64,000 bases of DNA from Variovorax sp. dw_308 (GCF_019207085.1 NZ_JAATOM010000012.1:62001-126000), one strand, 5' to 3'; counted from the first letter of the stretch, positions 18,009 to 26,699 are shown. Program-made: numbers and translations. Notes: generated from the letters alone by a model not told the origin.

Positions 18009-19086
18009 CCCCAGCCAGGACGATCGACACCCGCTTCCTCGACATCCACAACGCGTCGCCCGCCGAATGGGCCGCCTACCACCGCTACCGCAGGCTGCGC
18101 GCCAGCCAGGACACGCCGGATGAACCTGTGCTGGCCGACGCGGACTTCGAGCTTGCCGTGCGCAAGCGCTCCCCGCTCATCGAATCGCGCCGCTACGTCG
18201 CGCTGATCGACGGCGAGGTGGTTGGCAACCTGTTCATCGGCGCGCGCCGCAATGGCTCGCCCGACTACGAGACCTTTGCGCCCTTCCTCGACGCCGGTGG
18301 CGGCGTGCTGCACGAGCATCGCCGGCAGGGTGTCGCCACCGCCTTGCTGCGGCCGCTGCTGGATTTCATGGAAGCGCACGGGAAGCACACAGCCACCGCG
18401 AGCGCGGACCTGCCCGCAGGCCACGCCTTCCTCAGCGCCCTCGGCGCTACCGAGAAGCTGCGGATGATCGAGAACCGCCTGCCGCTGGCCGGGCTGGACT
18501 GGGCCGAACTGGCGCGCTGGAAGGCCGGCGTGGACGCGCCGGCGCTGGGCCTGCGCTGGAGATTCACGCGGGCCGGGTGCCGATGGACCGGCTTGCCGAA
18601 CTGATGGGCCCCTTCACGGCCATCGTCGACGACATGCCCCAGGGCGCCGGCCCGTCGCTGCGCTTCGAACTGCAAGCCCACATCACCTGGTACGAGGAGA
18701 TGGACCGCATCGGCAGCGAGCACTTCGTCGTCATGCTGGTCGACGGCAGGAACGAGGTGGCCGCGGTGTGCAACGCCCATTGGGACGCACGCTTTCCGGA
18801 CCGGCTGTTCCAGGCCCTCACCGGCGTCACGAGACCGTGGCGCGGCAAGGGCCTGGCGAAGGCAATGAAGGCCGCCATGCTCGAGCTGGTGCACACACGC
18901 CATCTCGAGGTGCAGATGATCATCACCTCCAACGCCGAGATGAATGCGCCGATCCTGTCGATCAACCAGCGCCTGGGCTTCGCGGTGCACCGTTGCAACG
19001 GCCAGTACCAGCTGGACCGGCAGGCGTTGCGCGACTTCCTGGCGTTCAGGGCGACACCGGCCAGCCCGTCAACGAACGCGCACTGA
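18005..19086 (+). pseudogene. Double-GNAT acetyltransferase gene, split by a single-base frameshift
   Basis: Two frames together make one protein of about 360 residues with two GNAT domains. The first half (start overlapping the cadR stop, ending 18604) carries AYHRYRRLRASQD and the acetyl-CoA loop HEHRRQGVATALL. The second half, in another frame, carries TRPWRGKGLAKAMKAAML and NQRLGFAVHR. At 18551-18560 the reading GLRWRFT breaks homology; adding one C after CTGCGC gives GLRLEIHAGRVPMDRLAELMG, joining the frames smoothly. So one base has been lost, either by mutation or as a sequence error. If real, the first half may still be made with a wrong tail. The substrate is unknown. The 3' end overlaps the convergent pseudouridine synthase gene by about 40 bases. 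Confidence 0.8.
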
Positions 19087-19975
19087 CGAACTCCCTCGCC
19101 ATGCCGGTGAGCGGGTCGTCAAAGGCCAGCTTGCGCGCGAGCAATTGCATCGGCCGCGCCAGGTCGTCGGGGCCGAAGGGCTTGAGCACCGGGTAGATCT
19201 CGTCGTTGACGATCGGCATGCCGAGCGCGTTGCAATGCACGCGCAACTGGTGCTTGCGGCCGGTCACGGGCGACAGCCGCAGCCGCCCATGCTGCCCGCG
19301 CACTTCGAGCAACTCGATGTGCGTCTGCGAATTGGGCTCGCCAGGCGCCTCCTGCGTGCGCATGAAATGGGCGTCGGGCAACAGCCGGCTCTCATACGAA
19401 GCCGGCGCCGTGGCGCCGGACGGCCAATGCACGATGGCCTCGTATTCCTTGTGCATCGCACGATCGATGAACAGCCGCTGGTACTGCCCGCGCGAGGCCG
19501 GGTTGGCGGAGAACAGCACGAGGCCCGCAGTCGCCCGGTCGATGCGGTGCAGCGGCACCAGTGCGTCGATGCCGAGCGCCCGTTTCAAGCGCACCAGCAG
19601 GCTTTGCTGCAGGTACGGTCCGGAGGGCGTGACAGGCATGAAATGCGGCTTGTCCACGACGACCAGCTCGGCGTCTTGATGGAGCACCGTTTCGTACTCG
19701 GGCAGTTCGGGCTCCCTGCCGAGCGAGCGGTAGTAGAAAAGGCGCAGGCGCGGCTGGTAGCGCCGCGTGGGCGTGACCGGTTCGCCGCGCTCGTCGACCA
19801 CCGTGAGCGCCGCGATGCGCTCCAGCCACGTACTGCGCGCGATCGCCGGAAAGCGCTCCACGAGAAAGTCCAGCATCGTCGGCCAGTCGCCTTCCGGCAG
19901 CGCCACCACGCTGGGCCCGACGCCGTCGCGCGTGGGCAAGGGCGCGACGGGGCGAGTCGATGGCGGGATGGGCAT
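19046..19975 (-). CDS. RluA-family pseudouridine synthase
   Basis: A 309-residue RNA-modifying enzyme. The catalytic motif HRIDRATAGLVLFS (a variant of HRLDxxTSG) holds the nucleophilic Asp, and VTGRKHQLRVHCNALGMPIVND is the RluA C-terminal motif. An S4-like segment (LVERFPAIARSTWLERI) lies near residue 40. The first Met before the conserved part (MPIPPSTR) is chosen, since the upstream frame runs into the divergent stress-protein gene. The target uridine (23S rRNA or tRNA) cannot be read from sequence alone. Confidence 0.88.
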   Translation of the reverse strand: MPIPPSTRPVAPLPTRDGVGPSVVALPEGDWPTMLDFLVERFPAIARSTWLERIAALTVVDERGEPVTPTRRYQPRLRLFYYRSLGREPELPEYETVLHQDAELVVVDKPHFMPVTPSGPYLQQSLLVRLKRALGIDALVPLHRIDRATAGLVLFSANPASRGQYQRLFIDRAMHKEYEAIVHWPSGATAPASYESRLLPDAHFMRTQEAPGEPNSQTHIELLEVRGQHGRLRLSPVTGRKHQLRVHCNALGMPIVNDEIYPVLKPFGPDDLARPMQLLARKLAFDDPLTGMAREFVSARSLTGWPVSP

Positions 19976-20090
19976 GGCGCCCACTCTATCGTCACATCGA
20001 GCGATCACCGCGCAGCCCACCGTCGCTTCATGGATGACGCCGCACGACAGCCGTCGTATCCTCATGCATCCACAGCTCCCGGGGAAAGCG

Positions 20091-20528
20091 ATGATGAAGA
20101 TTCTTCTGCCCATTGACGGCTCCGACGAGGCACTGGCCGCGGTGCGGCATGCGATCCGGCTCGTGGACGAAGGGCTGAAGGCAAGCTTCGTGGTGGCCAA
20201 CGTGCAGGCGCCGGCCAACCTCTACGAGATGGTGTCGGCGCCCGACATCGGGGTGCTCGAAGAAGTGAGCACAAGCGCCGGCACGCACCTGCTGGCGTCG
20301 GCCGAGGCGCTGCTGCGGCACGCGGGCCTCGAGTTCGAAAGCGAGGTCGGCACGGGCGACCCGGGCCACACGCTGGTGGACATCGCGGAAGGCTTCGCCT
20401 GCGACATGATCATCATGCAGACCTCCGGCTCGAGCGACCTGCGCAGCGCGCTGGTGGGCTCGGTCTCTCATTCCGTGCTGCACGGCGCCGGGGTTCCGGT
20501 GATGCTGGTGAAGGCCGTCGGGGATTGA
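20091..20528 (+). CDS. Universal stress protein family
   Basis: A cytosolic protein of 145 residues with the UspA fold. It starts MMKILLPIDGSDEAL and ends with GSVSHSVLHGAGVPVMLVK, in which GS-x9-GVPVMLV is the ATP-binding signature (the first glycines read G-S-S-D-L-R then VGSVSHSV). GGGGAAAG precedes the start. It opens a tight plus-strand run with two FMN split-barrel proteins. Such proteins bind ATP or AMP and change in amount under starvation or oxygen stress. Confidence 0.9.
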   Translation: MMKILLPIDGSDEALAAVRHAIRLVDEGLKASFVVANVQAPANLYEMVSAPDIGVLEEVSTSAGTHLLASAEALLRHAGLEFESEVGTGDPGHTLVDIAEGFACDMIIMQTSGSSDLRSALVGSVSHSVLHGAGVPVMLVKAVGD

Positions 20529-21028
20529 TGGCTGCAGCCCCTCCCTGCGCGCTGCTCACGGCCGAGTTCATCGCGATGGTGAACCGGGGCGTGTCGACCG
20601 TGGTCGCATCGCGCGACGCGGCCTTGAGGCCGAGCCTGATGCGGGCCATGGGCAGTTCCATCTCGATGGACGGCACGCGCATCACCGTGTTCCTGGCGCG
20701 CAGCCAGGGCAGGCAACTGTTGCTTGACGTGGCGTCCACCGGGCAGATCGCAGTGGTGTTCAGCGACCCGGGCAGCCACCGCACCTTGCAGGTGAAAGCT
20801 GGCGCGGTCGAGCTTCGCAACGCCGATGCGGGCGACACGGCCCTGCTGCGACGCTACCTGCTCGCGATGGAGCGCGAGATCAGCGCCATCGGCTACCCGA
20901 CCAGCGTGGTCGACGCCATGCTGGCCTGCCGGCTCGAGGACCTGGTGGCGATCAGCTTCTCGCCAGCCGCCGCCTTCGACCAGACGCCGGGCCCGCGCGC
21001 GGGCAGCGCATTGCCGGCGACGAACTGA
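20528..21028 (+). CDS. Pyridoxamine 5'-phosphate oxidase-like FMN split-barrel protein
   Basis: A 166-residue protein of the flavin reductase / pyridoxamine-oxidase-like superfamily. Visible features are the beta-strand pairs GVSTVVASRDAALRPSLMRAMGSS and TGQIAVVFSDPGSHRTLQVKGA-type repeats that form the FMN barrel. The ATG overlaps the TGA of the universal stress protein gene, so the two are co-translated. It lacks the full set of pyridoxamine phosphate ligands, and such stand-alone barrels often bind FMN, F420 or heme. A redox or stress role follows from the neighbours. Confidence 0.65.
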   Translation: MAAAPPCALLTAEFIAMVNRGVSTVVASRDAALRPSLMRAMGSSISMDGTRITVFLARSQGRQLLLDVASTGQIAVVFSDPGSHRTLQVKAGAVELRNADAGDTALLRRYLLAMEREISAIGYPTSVVDAMLACRLEDLVAISFSPAAAFDQTPGPRAGSALPATN

Positions 21029-21043
21029 ACGCCCGGCGCACCG

Positions 21044-22414
21044 ATGACGATCCACGCCACCATCGAGCTGTCCGCGATCCGCGGCTGCCTCGAAGGCATG
21101 GTGCCGTCGATGATGGCGACCTGCGCGCAGGACGGCACGCCCAATGTCGCCTATCTGTCGCAGGTCTGCTATGTGGACGATCGCCACGTCGCCCTGTCCT
21201 TCCAGTTCTTCAACAAGACGCGCCAGAACATCCTGGCCAACCCGCACGCGGCGGCGCTGGTGATGCATCCGCGTACCGCCGCCTTCTACCGGCTGCACCT
21301 GCACTACCTGCGCACCGAAACCAGCGGCCCGACTTTCGAGAGCATGAAGGCGCAACTGGCGGGCATCGCCTCGCACTCCGGCATGGCGGGCGTCTTCAAG
21401 CTGCTGGGCGCCGACATCTACGAGGTGCTGTCCATCGAATGCGTGGACGGCTCGCCGTTGCCCGCGCCACCGGCGCCAGCGATCGGCCTGCTGGGTGCGC
21501 TGCGCCGTTCGGCCGAGCGGCTGATGCGCTGCAGCGGCACCGACGAACTGCTGCAGGCCACGCTCGCCACCCTGCACGACCAGATGGACGTGCAGCATGC
21601 GATGGTGCTGATGCTGGACGCCAACGCGCACCGGCTCTACACGGTGGCCAGCGCGGGCTATGCGACCTCCGGCGTGGGCTCCGAGATCGAGATGGGCCAC
21701 GGCGTGATCGGCGTCGCGGCACGCGAATGCACACCGGTGCGCATCAGCCACATGACCAACGCGGCGAGCTACAGCCACGCGGTGCGCAGCAGCATGCAAT
21801 TGCTGGAGCCGGGCCTGGCGCTCGACACCGACATCCCCTACCCCGGCCTGCCCGAGCCGCACAGCCAGCTGGCCGTGCCGATCGTCTCGACCGGCCGGCT
21901 GCTGGGCGTGCTTTTCGTCGAAAGTCCGCTGGACATGCGCTTCGGCTACGAGGACGAGGACGCGATGGTCGCCATTGCCGGGCAACTGGGCGCCGCGCTG
22001 GAATTGCTGCAGAACGCCGCGGAACCGGCCGGCGAGACGCCTTCCGTGCAGGACGCCGCGCCGCCGCGCGCGCAGCCAGCGCCCGGCGCAGCCGCGCTGG
22101 AGCTGCGGCACTACCGGGTCAACGACAGCGTGTTCATCGACGGGCAGTACCTGATCAAGGGCGTGGCCGGCGCCATCCTGTGGAAGCTGCTGCGCGACCA
22201 CGCCGGCCACGGCCGCAGCGAGTTCAGCAACCGCGAGCTGCGGCTCGACCCAAGCATCGGCCTGCCCGACGTGGCCGACAACCTGGAGGCGCGCCTGGTG
22301 CTGCTGCAGCGCCGGCTGGTGGAGAACAGTCCCCACATCCGCATCGAGAAGACCGGGCGGGGACGCTTTCGGTTGCGTGTCGAGCGGGCCGTGAACCTGG
22401 TCGAGATGGGCTGA
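21044..22414 (+). CDS. FMN split-barrel, GAF and C-terminal regulatory-domain fusion protein
   Basis: A 456-residue protein with three parts. Residues 1-140 are a pyridoxamine-oxidase-like barrel (MATCAQDGTPNVAYLSQV, HVALSFQFFNKTRQNILANPHAAALV). Residues 150-320 are a GAF sensor domain (QLAVPIVSTGRLLGVLFVESP, FGYEDEDAMVAIAGQLGAALELL). After a Pro/Ala linker, residues 350-456 form a compact domain (VFIDGQYLIKGVAGAILWKLL, RIEKTGRGRFRLRVE) with the size and pattern of a winged helix, but it is not a standard one. It sits 15 bases after the small split-barrel gene. The order suggests a flavin or heme sensor that feeds an output domain. DNA binding is inference. Confidence 0.75.
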   Translation: MTIHATIELSAIRGCLEGMVPSMMATCAQDGTPNVAYLSQVCYVDDRHVALSFQFFNKTRQNILANPHAAALVMHPRTAAFYRLHLHYLRTETSGPTFESMKAQLAGIASHSGMAGVFKLLGADIYEVLSIECVDGSPLPAPPAPAIGLLGALRRSAERLMRCSGTDELLQATLATLHDQMDVQHAMVLMLDANAHRLYTVASAGYATSGVGSEIEMGHGVIGVAARECTPVRISHMTNAASYSHAVRSSMQLLEPGLALDTDIPYPGLPEPHSQLAVPIVSTGRLLGVLFVESPLDMRFGYEDEDAMVAIAGQLGAALELLQNAAEPAGETPSVQDAAPPRAQPAPGAAALELRHYRVNDSVFIDGQYLIKGVAGAILWKLLRDHAGHGRSEFSNRELRLDPSIGLPDVADNLEARLVLLQRRLVENSPHIRIEKTGRGRFRLRVERAVNLVEMG

Positions 22415-23161
22415 TCAACAGCCTTCGAGCGGTCCGCGTTCCACCGGTAGGCCGAGGCTCTTCATCAGCTTGGTCCATTCCTGCTCGCGCAGATGCGGTC
22501 GCACCAATCCGAGCGCCGCCTCGAAGGCCGGCGCGGGCGCATGGGCCTGCATGTCGCCCAGCATCGCGGCGCGCTGGGCCGGGTTGATCCACGGCACCAT
22601 CCAGCGCACGGCGAACATCATTTCATGCGGCGGAATCGAGGCCAGCAGGGCGTTGTGGATGTCGATCAGCTCCGCGTCCGTGTAGCGCGCCCACAGCACC
22701 GCGTTGTGCGCCGTTTCCTCGATGTACATGTGCTCGTAGTTGTGCGAGACAAAGAGCGACAACCGGCCGTAGAGCGTCGCCGCGGCCCGCGCCCGGTCCT
22801 CCGGCGCGCATTGCAGAAGGGCCGTGACCAATTCCCCGAGCAAGCGGATGTCACGCTCGTGCTCTTCATGCTCATGCGCGATGACGCCGCTCGCGCCCGG
22901 CGCACGCGCCTCCAGTGCAGGATGGATGAACTCGTTCTCGTGCGCCAGGTGCGAACGGCAGAAGTCGAGCAGTTCCATCACGCGCTGCGTGGTCTGCGCC
23001 AGCTCCAACGCGTCGTCGCAGTCCATGCGGCCCACCGCCAGCAGCGTGTCTGCCATCAGCGCGCGCAGCCCCTTGTGAATGCCTGCATACAAATCGACGC
23101 GCGATGCATTTGCGGCCGCGGCCTGCGCCACTCGTTGCAGTTCGTCGAGGTCGTTCTTCAT
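22415..23161 (-). CDS. Hemerythrin-like (HHE) protein
   Basis: An all-helical protein of 248 residues. The di-iron ligand pattern of the hemerythrin domain appears as HKGLRAL near residue 29, HLAHENEFIHPALE near 77, HEHEEHERD near 98 and HNYEHMYIEE near 140. Such proteins bind O2 or NO, or repair and store iron. The protein is longer than a plain hemerythrin, with an extra helical C-terminal region (MMFAVRWMVPWINPAQRAAML). It is convergent with the GAF fusion gene and ends at the next base, so the four genes form one compact group. It would be expressed from the AT-rich region on its right. Confidence 0.8.
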   Translation of the reverse strand: MKNDLDELQRVAQAAAANASRVDLYAGIHKGLRALMADTLLAVGRMDCDDALELAQTTQRVMELLDFCRSHLAHENEFIHPALEARAPGASGVIAHEHEEHERDIRLLGELVTALLQCAPEDRARAAATLYGRLSLFVSHNYEHMYIEETAHNAVLWARYTDAELIDIHNALLASIPPHEMMFAVRWMVPWINPAQRAAMLGDMQAHAPAPAFEAALGLVRPHLREQEWTKLMKSLGLPVERGPLEGC

Positions 23162-23253
23162 GGTGATCGGTCCTTCATTCAAGTGGGTGGAAGGCGGTGC
23201 CGGATGCGCCAGCCTTGAACGGAAGTCTAGGAACCGGCGCGCCGCAGCGCTGC

Positions 23254-23288
23254 TAAGAAATGCCTAAGGGATTACTCAGAATTTCTTA
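23254..23288. promoter_or_regulatory. Inverted repeat between the hemerythrin and PAP2 genes
   Basis: TAAGAAAT and ATTTCTTA are perfect 8-base arms 19 bases apart, in the divergent gap of the hemerythrin and PAP2 genes. The AT content is clearly above the surroundings. It could be an operator for either gene. Confidence 0.45.
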
Positions 23289-23379
23289 AATGGGCTTGGA
23301 CGCCCAAGGGATTTGCGTGCCACGCCGTCAGCTTGTTGTCGTGCGTTCGGCATATGCTCGGGCAGGCTCGACCACGCAC

Positions 23380-24081
23380 ATGAATCCATCGACAGACTCG
23401 TTTGGCATCCCCGCCCCACCGCCCTGGAAAGCCGAGATGTGGCTGCGCTTTCGCAGTTTGTTCTGGCTGAAGCTCGTGGGCACCACGACCTTCACCTGGC
23501 TCTTTTTCATCGGCTACTTCCACCTGCTGCGCCATCCGGTCAATTCCGTGACGGAGATGCCGCTGACCGCGCTGGACCACCTGATCCCGTTCGGGCCGCA
23601 ATGGCTGGGCGCGTACCTGTCGCTCTGGCTCTACGTGGGCGTTGCGCCCGGCTTGCAGCGCAACTTTGCCGAGCTTGTGGTCTATGGCCTCTGGGTGGGC
23701 GGGCTATGCCTGTCCGGCCTGGCCCTGTTCTACGTGTGGCCGACCGCGGTGCCCCCGCTGGCCTTCGACGTCTCGGGCTATGCCGGCTTTGCCATGCTGC
23801 AGGGCGTCGACGCGGCGGGCAACGCCTGCCCCTCGATGCATGTGGCGGCGGCCATGTTCACGGCCTTGCGGCTAGACGACGTGTTCCGGCAGGCGCGCAC
23901 GCCGATCGCCTTCCGGCTGGCGAACGCCCTGTGGTTCATGGCCATCGTGTATTCGACGCTGGCGGTCAAGCAGCACGTGGCGCTCGACGCCCTCGCCGGC
24001 GCGCTCCTGGGCCTGGCTTTCGCGCTGCCCTCGTTGCACTGGCGTCCCACCCCCCATCGGATGGAAGCCCTCACGGTCTGA
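23380..24081 (+). CDS. PAP2-family membrane phosphatase
   Basis: A 233-residue membrane protein with six hydrophobic helices. The PAP2 motifs are degenerate but present: GNACPSMHVAAAMF supplies the PSxH core, and STLAVKQHVALDALAGALLG the last His and Asp. The first motif (KxxxxxxRP) is not clear. The gene is followed in the same direction by an acyl carrier protein and a ketosynthase. The three may act on one lipid-linked product. Confidence 0.75.
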   Translation: MNPSTDSFGIPAPPPWKAEMWLRFRSLFWLKLVGTTTFTWLFFIGYFHLLRHPVNSVTEMPLTALDHLIPFGPQWLGAYLSLWLYVGVAPGLQRNFAELVVYGLWVGGLCLSGLALFYVWPTAVPPLAFDVSGYAGFAMLQGVDAAGNACPSMHVAAAMFTALRLDDVFRQARTPIAFRLANALWFMAIVYSTLAVKQHVALDALAGALLGLAFALPSLHWRPTPHRMEALTV

Positions 24082-24141
24082 ACGGATATCATCCGTCATC
24101 AATGACTAACTGGCCTCGCTCGGTGGCCACGCGATACAGGC

Positions 24142-24381
24142 ATGAGTTCGCTGAAAGAATTGCAGGAACTGATCCACGAGAAGTACGGGATCGACACGTC
24201 CACACTCGACCCGAACACCTCCTTGCGCGACAAGGGATTTGATTCGCTGGCATTGGTGGAATTCGTGTTCGCGATCGAAGACAGGTTCGGCATCACCATG
24301 CCCGATGCCGACACCGACGTCGACACGCTGGCCAAGCTGGCCGATCTGGTCGACCAGCTCAAGGCCGCGCAGACAACGTGA
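24142..24381 (+). CDS. Acyl carrier protein
   Basis: A 79-residue, acidic, four-helix carrier. The phosphopantetheine attachment serine is in KGFDSLALVEFVF. It is not the housekeeping acpP: it lies outside a fab cluster and only a ketosynthase follows it. Its last codons overlap the GTG start of the ketosynthase gene, so carrier and enzyme are probably made in equal amounts. Confidence 0.88.
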   Translation: MSSLKELQELIHEKYGIDTSTLDPNTSLRDKGFDSLALVEFVFAIEDRFGITMPDADTDVDTLAKLADLVDQLKAAQTT

Positions 24382-25607
24382 ACGTGCGGGTCGACGTCAC
24401 CGGCCTGGGTGTGATGGCGCCGCATGGCGCGGACGCCCAGGCGATGTTCGAGGCACTGATGCGCGGCGAATCCGCGGTGCGACCAGTCTTTCCGGAACTG
24501 CCCAAGCCCGCCGCCGCAGCCACCGTGGCCTTCGACGAGACGCGCTGGTTCACCAAGCTGCAACTGGCCGGCGTCGACCGGGTCAGCCAGCTTGCAGTGG
24601 CCGCGGCCGACCTGGCCATGCGCGATGCGGGTTTGTCCGACGGCGGCAACGGAACCCATGTCGACCCCGAACGCATCGGCATCTACGCGGGTTGCGGCAT
24701 GGGCGGAGCCACGGCGCTCGAGTCCGCCTACCGCAGCGGCGGACGTGTGCCGCCGCTGACCATCCCGGCCTTCATGCCCAACGCGCCCGCCTCGCACATC
24801 GCGCTGCGCCAGCGTGTGCAGGGGCCGGTGTTGACCTACTCCGTGGCCTGCGCCTCGTCCGCGATCGCCATTGCTGAAGCAGCCAAGGCGATACAGCGCG
24901 GCGAGATCGACGTGGCCATTGCCGGCGGCAGCGAGGCGCTGGTGGTGCCCGGCGTGGTGCTGGCCTGGCAGGCGATGCAGACGCTCGCCACCTTCCAGCC
25001 CGGCGAGGCGGCTTCGGCGGTGCGGCCTTTCGCGGCCGATCGCAGCGGCTTTGCGCTGGGCGAAGGGGCCGCGTTCATCGTGCTGGAATCGGCCGAGCGC
25101 GCCCGGGCGCGAGGCGCCCGCAGCTATGCGACGCTGGCCGGCTGGGGCATGAGCTGCGACGCCACGCACCTGACCAAGCCCGACGCCACGGGCCAGGCCC
25201 GCGCCATTCGCGCCGCGCTGAAACAGGCCGGGCTGCAGCCCCGGGACGTCGGGTACTGCAACGCACACGGCACGGCCACGCGCATCGGCGACGTGGTGGA
25301 GCGCGATGCGCTGGCTTCCGTCTGGGGTGAGGACGAGGCCTTTGGCGATCTGCGCGTGAGTTCGACCAAGGCCTTGCACGGCCACCTGCTCGGCGCGGCT
25401 GGCGCACTGGAAGCCGTGGTGACGGTGCTGGCGCTGCACCACCGAGCATTGCCGCCCAATGCGAACTGCGCCACCGTCGAGCCGGCATGCGGCGGCCTGA
25501 ACCTGGTGCGCGAAGCCGGCGCCAACGCGCCGGGGCTGGAAGCGGCCATCAGCAATTCGTTCGCGTTCGGCGGGACGAACTCGGTGCTGGTGTTCACCAG
25601 GCAGTGA
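24378..25607 (+). CDS. Beta-ketoacyl-ACP synthase (KAS I/II type)
   Basis: A condensing enzyme of 409 residues. The catalytic triad is present: Cys in YSVACASSAIAIAEA, His in NAHGTATRIGD and His in STKALHGHLLGAAGALE, so it is an active ketosynthase and not a chain-length factor. It pairs with the ACP just upstream. No ketoreductase, dehydratase or acyltransferase is near, so it must borrow those from primary metabolism. The product may be a modified fatty acid or a lipid head group extension. Confidence 0.88.
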   Translation: MNVRVDVTGLGVMAPHGADAQAMFEALMRGESAVRPVFPELPKPAAAATVAFDETRWFTKLQLAGVDRVSQLAVAAADLAMRDAGLSDGGNGTHVDPERIGIYAGCGMGGATALESAYRSGGRVPPLTIPAFMPNAPASHIALRQRVQGPVLTYSVACASSAIAIAEAAKAIQRGEIDVAIAGGSEALVVPGVVLAWQAMQTLATFQPGEAASAVRPFAADRSGFALGEGAAFIVLESAERARARGARSYATLAGWGMSCDATHLTKPDATGQARAIRAALKQAGLQPRDVGYCNAHGTATRIGDVVERDALASVWGEDEAFGDLRVSSTKALHGHLLGAAGALEAVVTVLALHHRALPPNANCATVEPACGGLNLVREAGANAPGLEAAISNSFAFGGTNSVLVFTRQ

Positions 25608-25610
25608 TTT

Positions 25611-25755
25611 TCAGAGGATGTCGAGCGGGCTGAGCACGCCGCGCCCGGCCTTGTTGAGCACGTGCGGGTAGATCATGGTGGTGCTCACGGCACTGTGGCC
25701 GACCAGATCCTGGACCGTCCGGATGTCGTAGCCGGCCTGGAGGATGTGTGACCTG
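25611..25755 (-). pseudogene. Integron integrase remnant (C-terminal 48 residues)
   Basis: The frame reads [18 protein letters not shown], then [19 protein letters not shown] and VLSPLDIL before the stop, which is the tail of integron integrases of the IntI type ([23 protein letters not shown] in intact enzymes). The active-site Tyr is changed in context (TMIYPHV keeps it). Everything N-terminal to this is lost. Codons before position 25755 do not match. It marks a former integron or a recombined fragment. Confidence 0.7.
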
Positions 25756-25891
25756 CCCCCTCCCGCCATGCCATTCATAACGAGGAAGTCCGGGGTTGGC
25801 GATGCGCTATGAGTCGACAGGGTAGCCAAAACTGCGCGCGACATTAAAGTCGGCGAACGAGCCACCCGCTGAGGACAGGAGCGTTTCCATC

Positions 25892-26563
25892 ATGGCCAGA
25901 AAACTCATCGCATCCACATTCGCCTCGCTCGACGGAATCATGCAGGCGCCGGGCGGGCCGGAGGAAGACCCCACGGGTGGGTTCAGCCTTGGCGGCTGGA
26001 TGTTCAGCTACGCGGACGACAGCATGGACATCTCCGAGGCAGGCTTCGACGGAAAGGATCGCGAGCTGGTGCTGGGGCGCAAGACCTATCAGATCTTCGA
26101 GGCGTACTGGCCCTACCAGCCAGACGACAACCCGATCGCGAAGACGCTCAATGCAGCAAGAAAGCATGTGGCTTCGCGCACGCTGACAACGCTGCACTGG
26201 AACAACTCGGTCCTGCTCGATGCAGACGTGGTCCCGGCGATCACCGCGCTCAAGGCCTCGCCGGGCCCGGACCTGCAGATGATCGGCAGCGGCGACCTGA
26301 TTCAAACGCTGCAGGCCGCTTCGTTGATCGACGAGTACAACGTGTGGACCTTTCCGGTGGTGCTGGGACGAGGCAAGCGGCTCTTCGGCGAGACGGCCAG
26401 GCCATCGGCGCTTCGGCTTGTCCGGTCGAAGCTCTCGACGAGCGGCGTGGTGATGAGCACCTATTTGCCGAGCGGCGATATAGAGCCCGGTTCGTTCGCG
26501 AGCGCCGCGCCGAGCGAGAGGGAACTGGCTCGACGCGAGAGGATGGCGAAGGGGATCTGGTGA
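25892..26563 (+). CDS. Dihydrofolate reductase / RibD C-terminal family protein
   Basis: A 223-residue oxidoreductase of the RibD-C/DHFR fold. The start MARKLIASTFASLDGIMQAPGG and the segments LVLGRKTYQIFEAYWPY and DLQMIGSGDLIQTLQ are typical. Such proteins bind NADPH and reduce pterin- or uracil-like substrates. It is directly downstream of the integron integrase relic on the other strand, so it might once have been a gene cassette; that is inference. The C-terminal tail after VVMSTYLPSG is longer than usual. Confidence 0.8.
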   Translation: MARKLIASTFASLDGIMQAPGGPEEDPTGGFSLGGWMFSYADDSMDISEAGFDGKDRELVLGRKTYQIFEAYWPYQPDDNPIAKTLNAARKHVASRTLTTLHWNNSVLLDADVVPAITALKASPGPDLQMIGSGDLIQTLQAASLIDEYNVWTFPVVLGRGKRLFGETARPSALRLVRSKLSTSGVVMSTYLPSGDIEPGSFASAAPSERELARRERMAKGIW

Positions 26564-26576
26564 ATCCCGACCCCGG

Positions 26577-26600
26577 CCCACTCCCGCGCGCGGGAGTGGG
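26577..26600. repeat. Perfect 24-bp palindrome (REP-like)
   Basis: CCCACTCCCGCG and its exact complement CGCGGGAGTGGG join without a loop, between the DHFR-like and cupin genes. It resembles the palindromes at 28238, 52780 and 52879, with A for T in the arm. It may stop transcription or be a REP unit. Confidence 0.55.
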
Positions 26601-26699
26601 AGTGAAGGGAGTGAAGGGGGTGAACGCCCTCTTGCGCGGCCCGGTGCCGAACGCATACTTCCTTCGCGAATATCCGCACGCGAAGAAAGGATGGTCTGC

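Noticed and set aside
20468-22336. Minus-strand open frame of about 620 codons opposite the split-barrel and GAF genes
   Set aside because: It mirrors real domains on the other strand and lacks its own.
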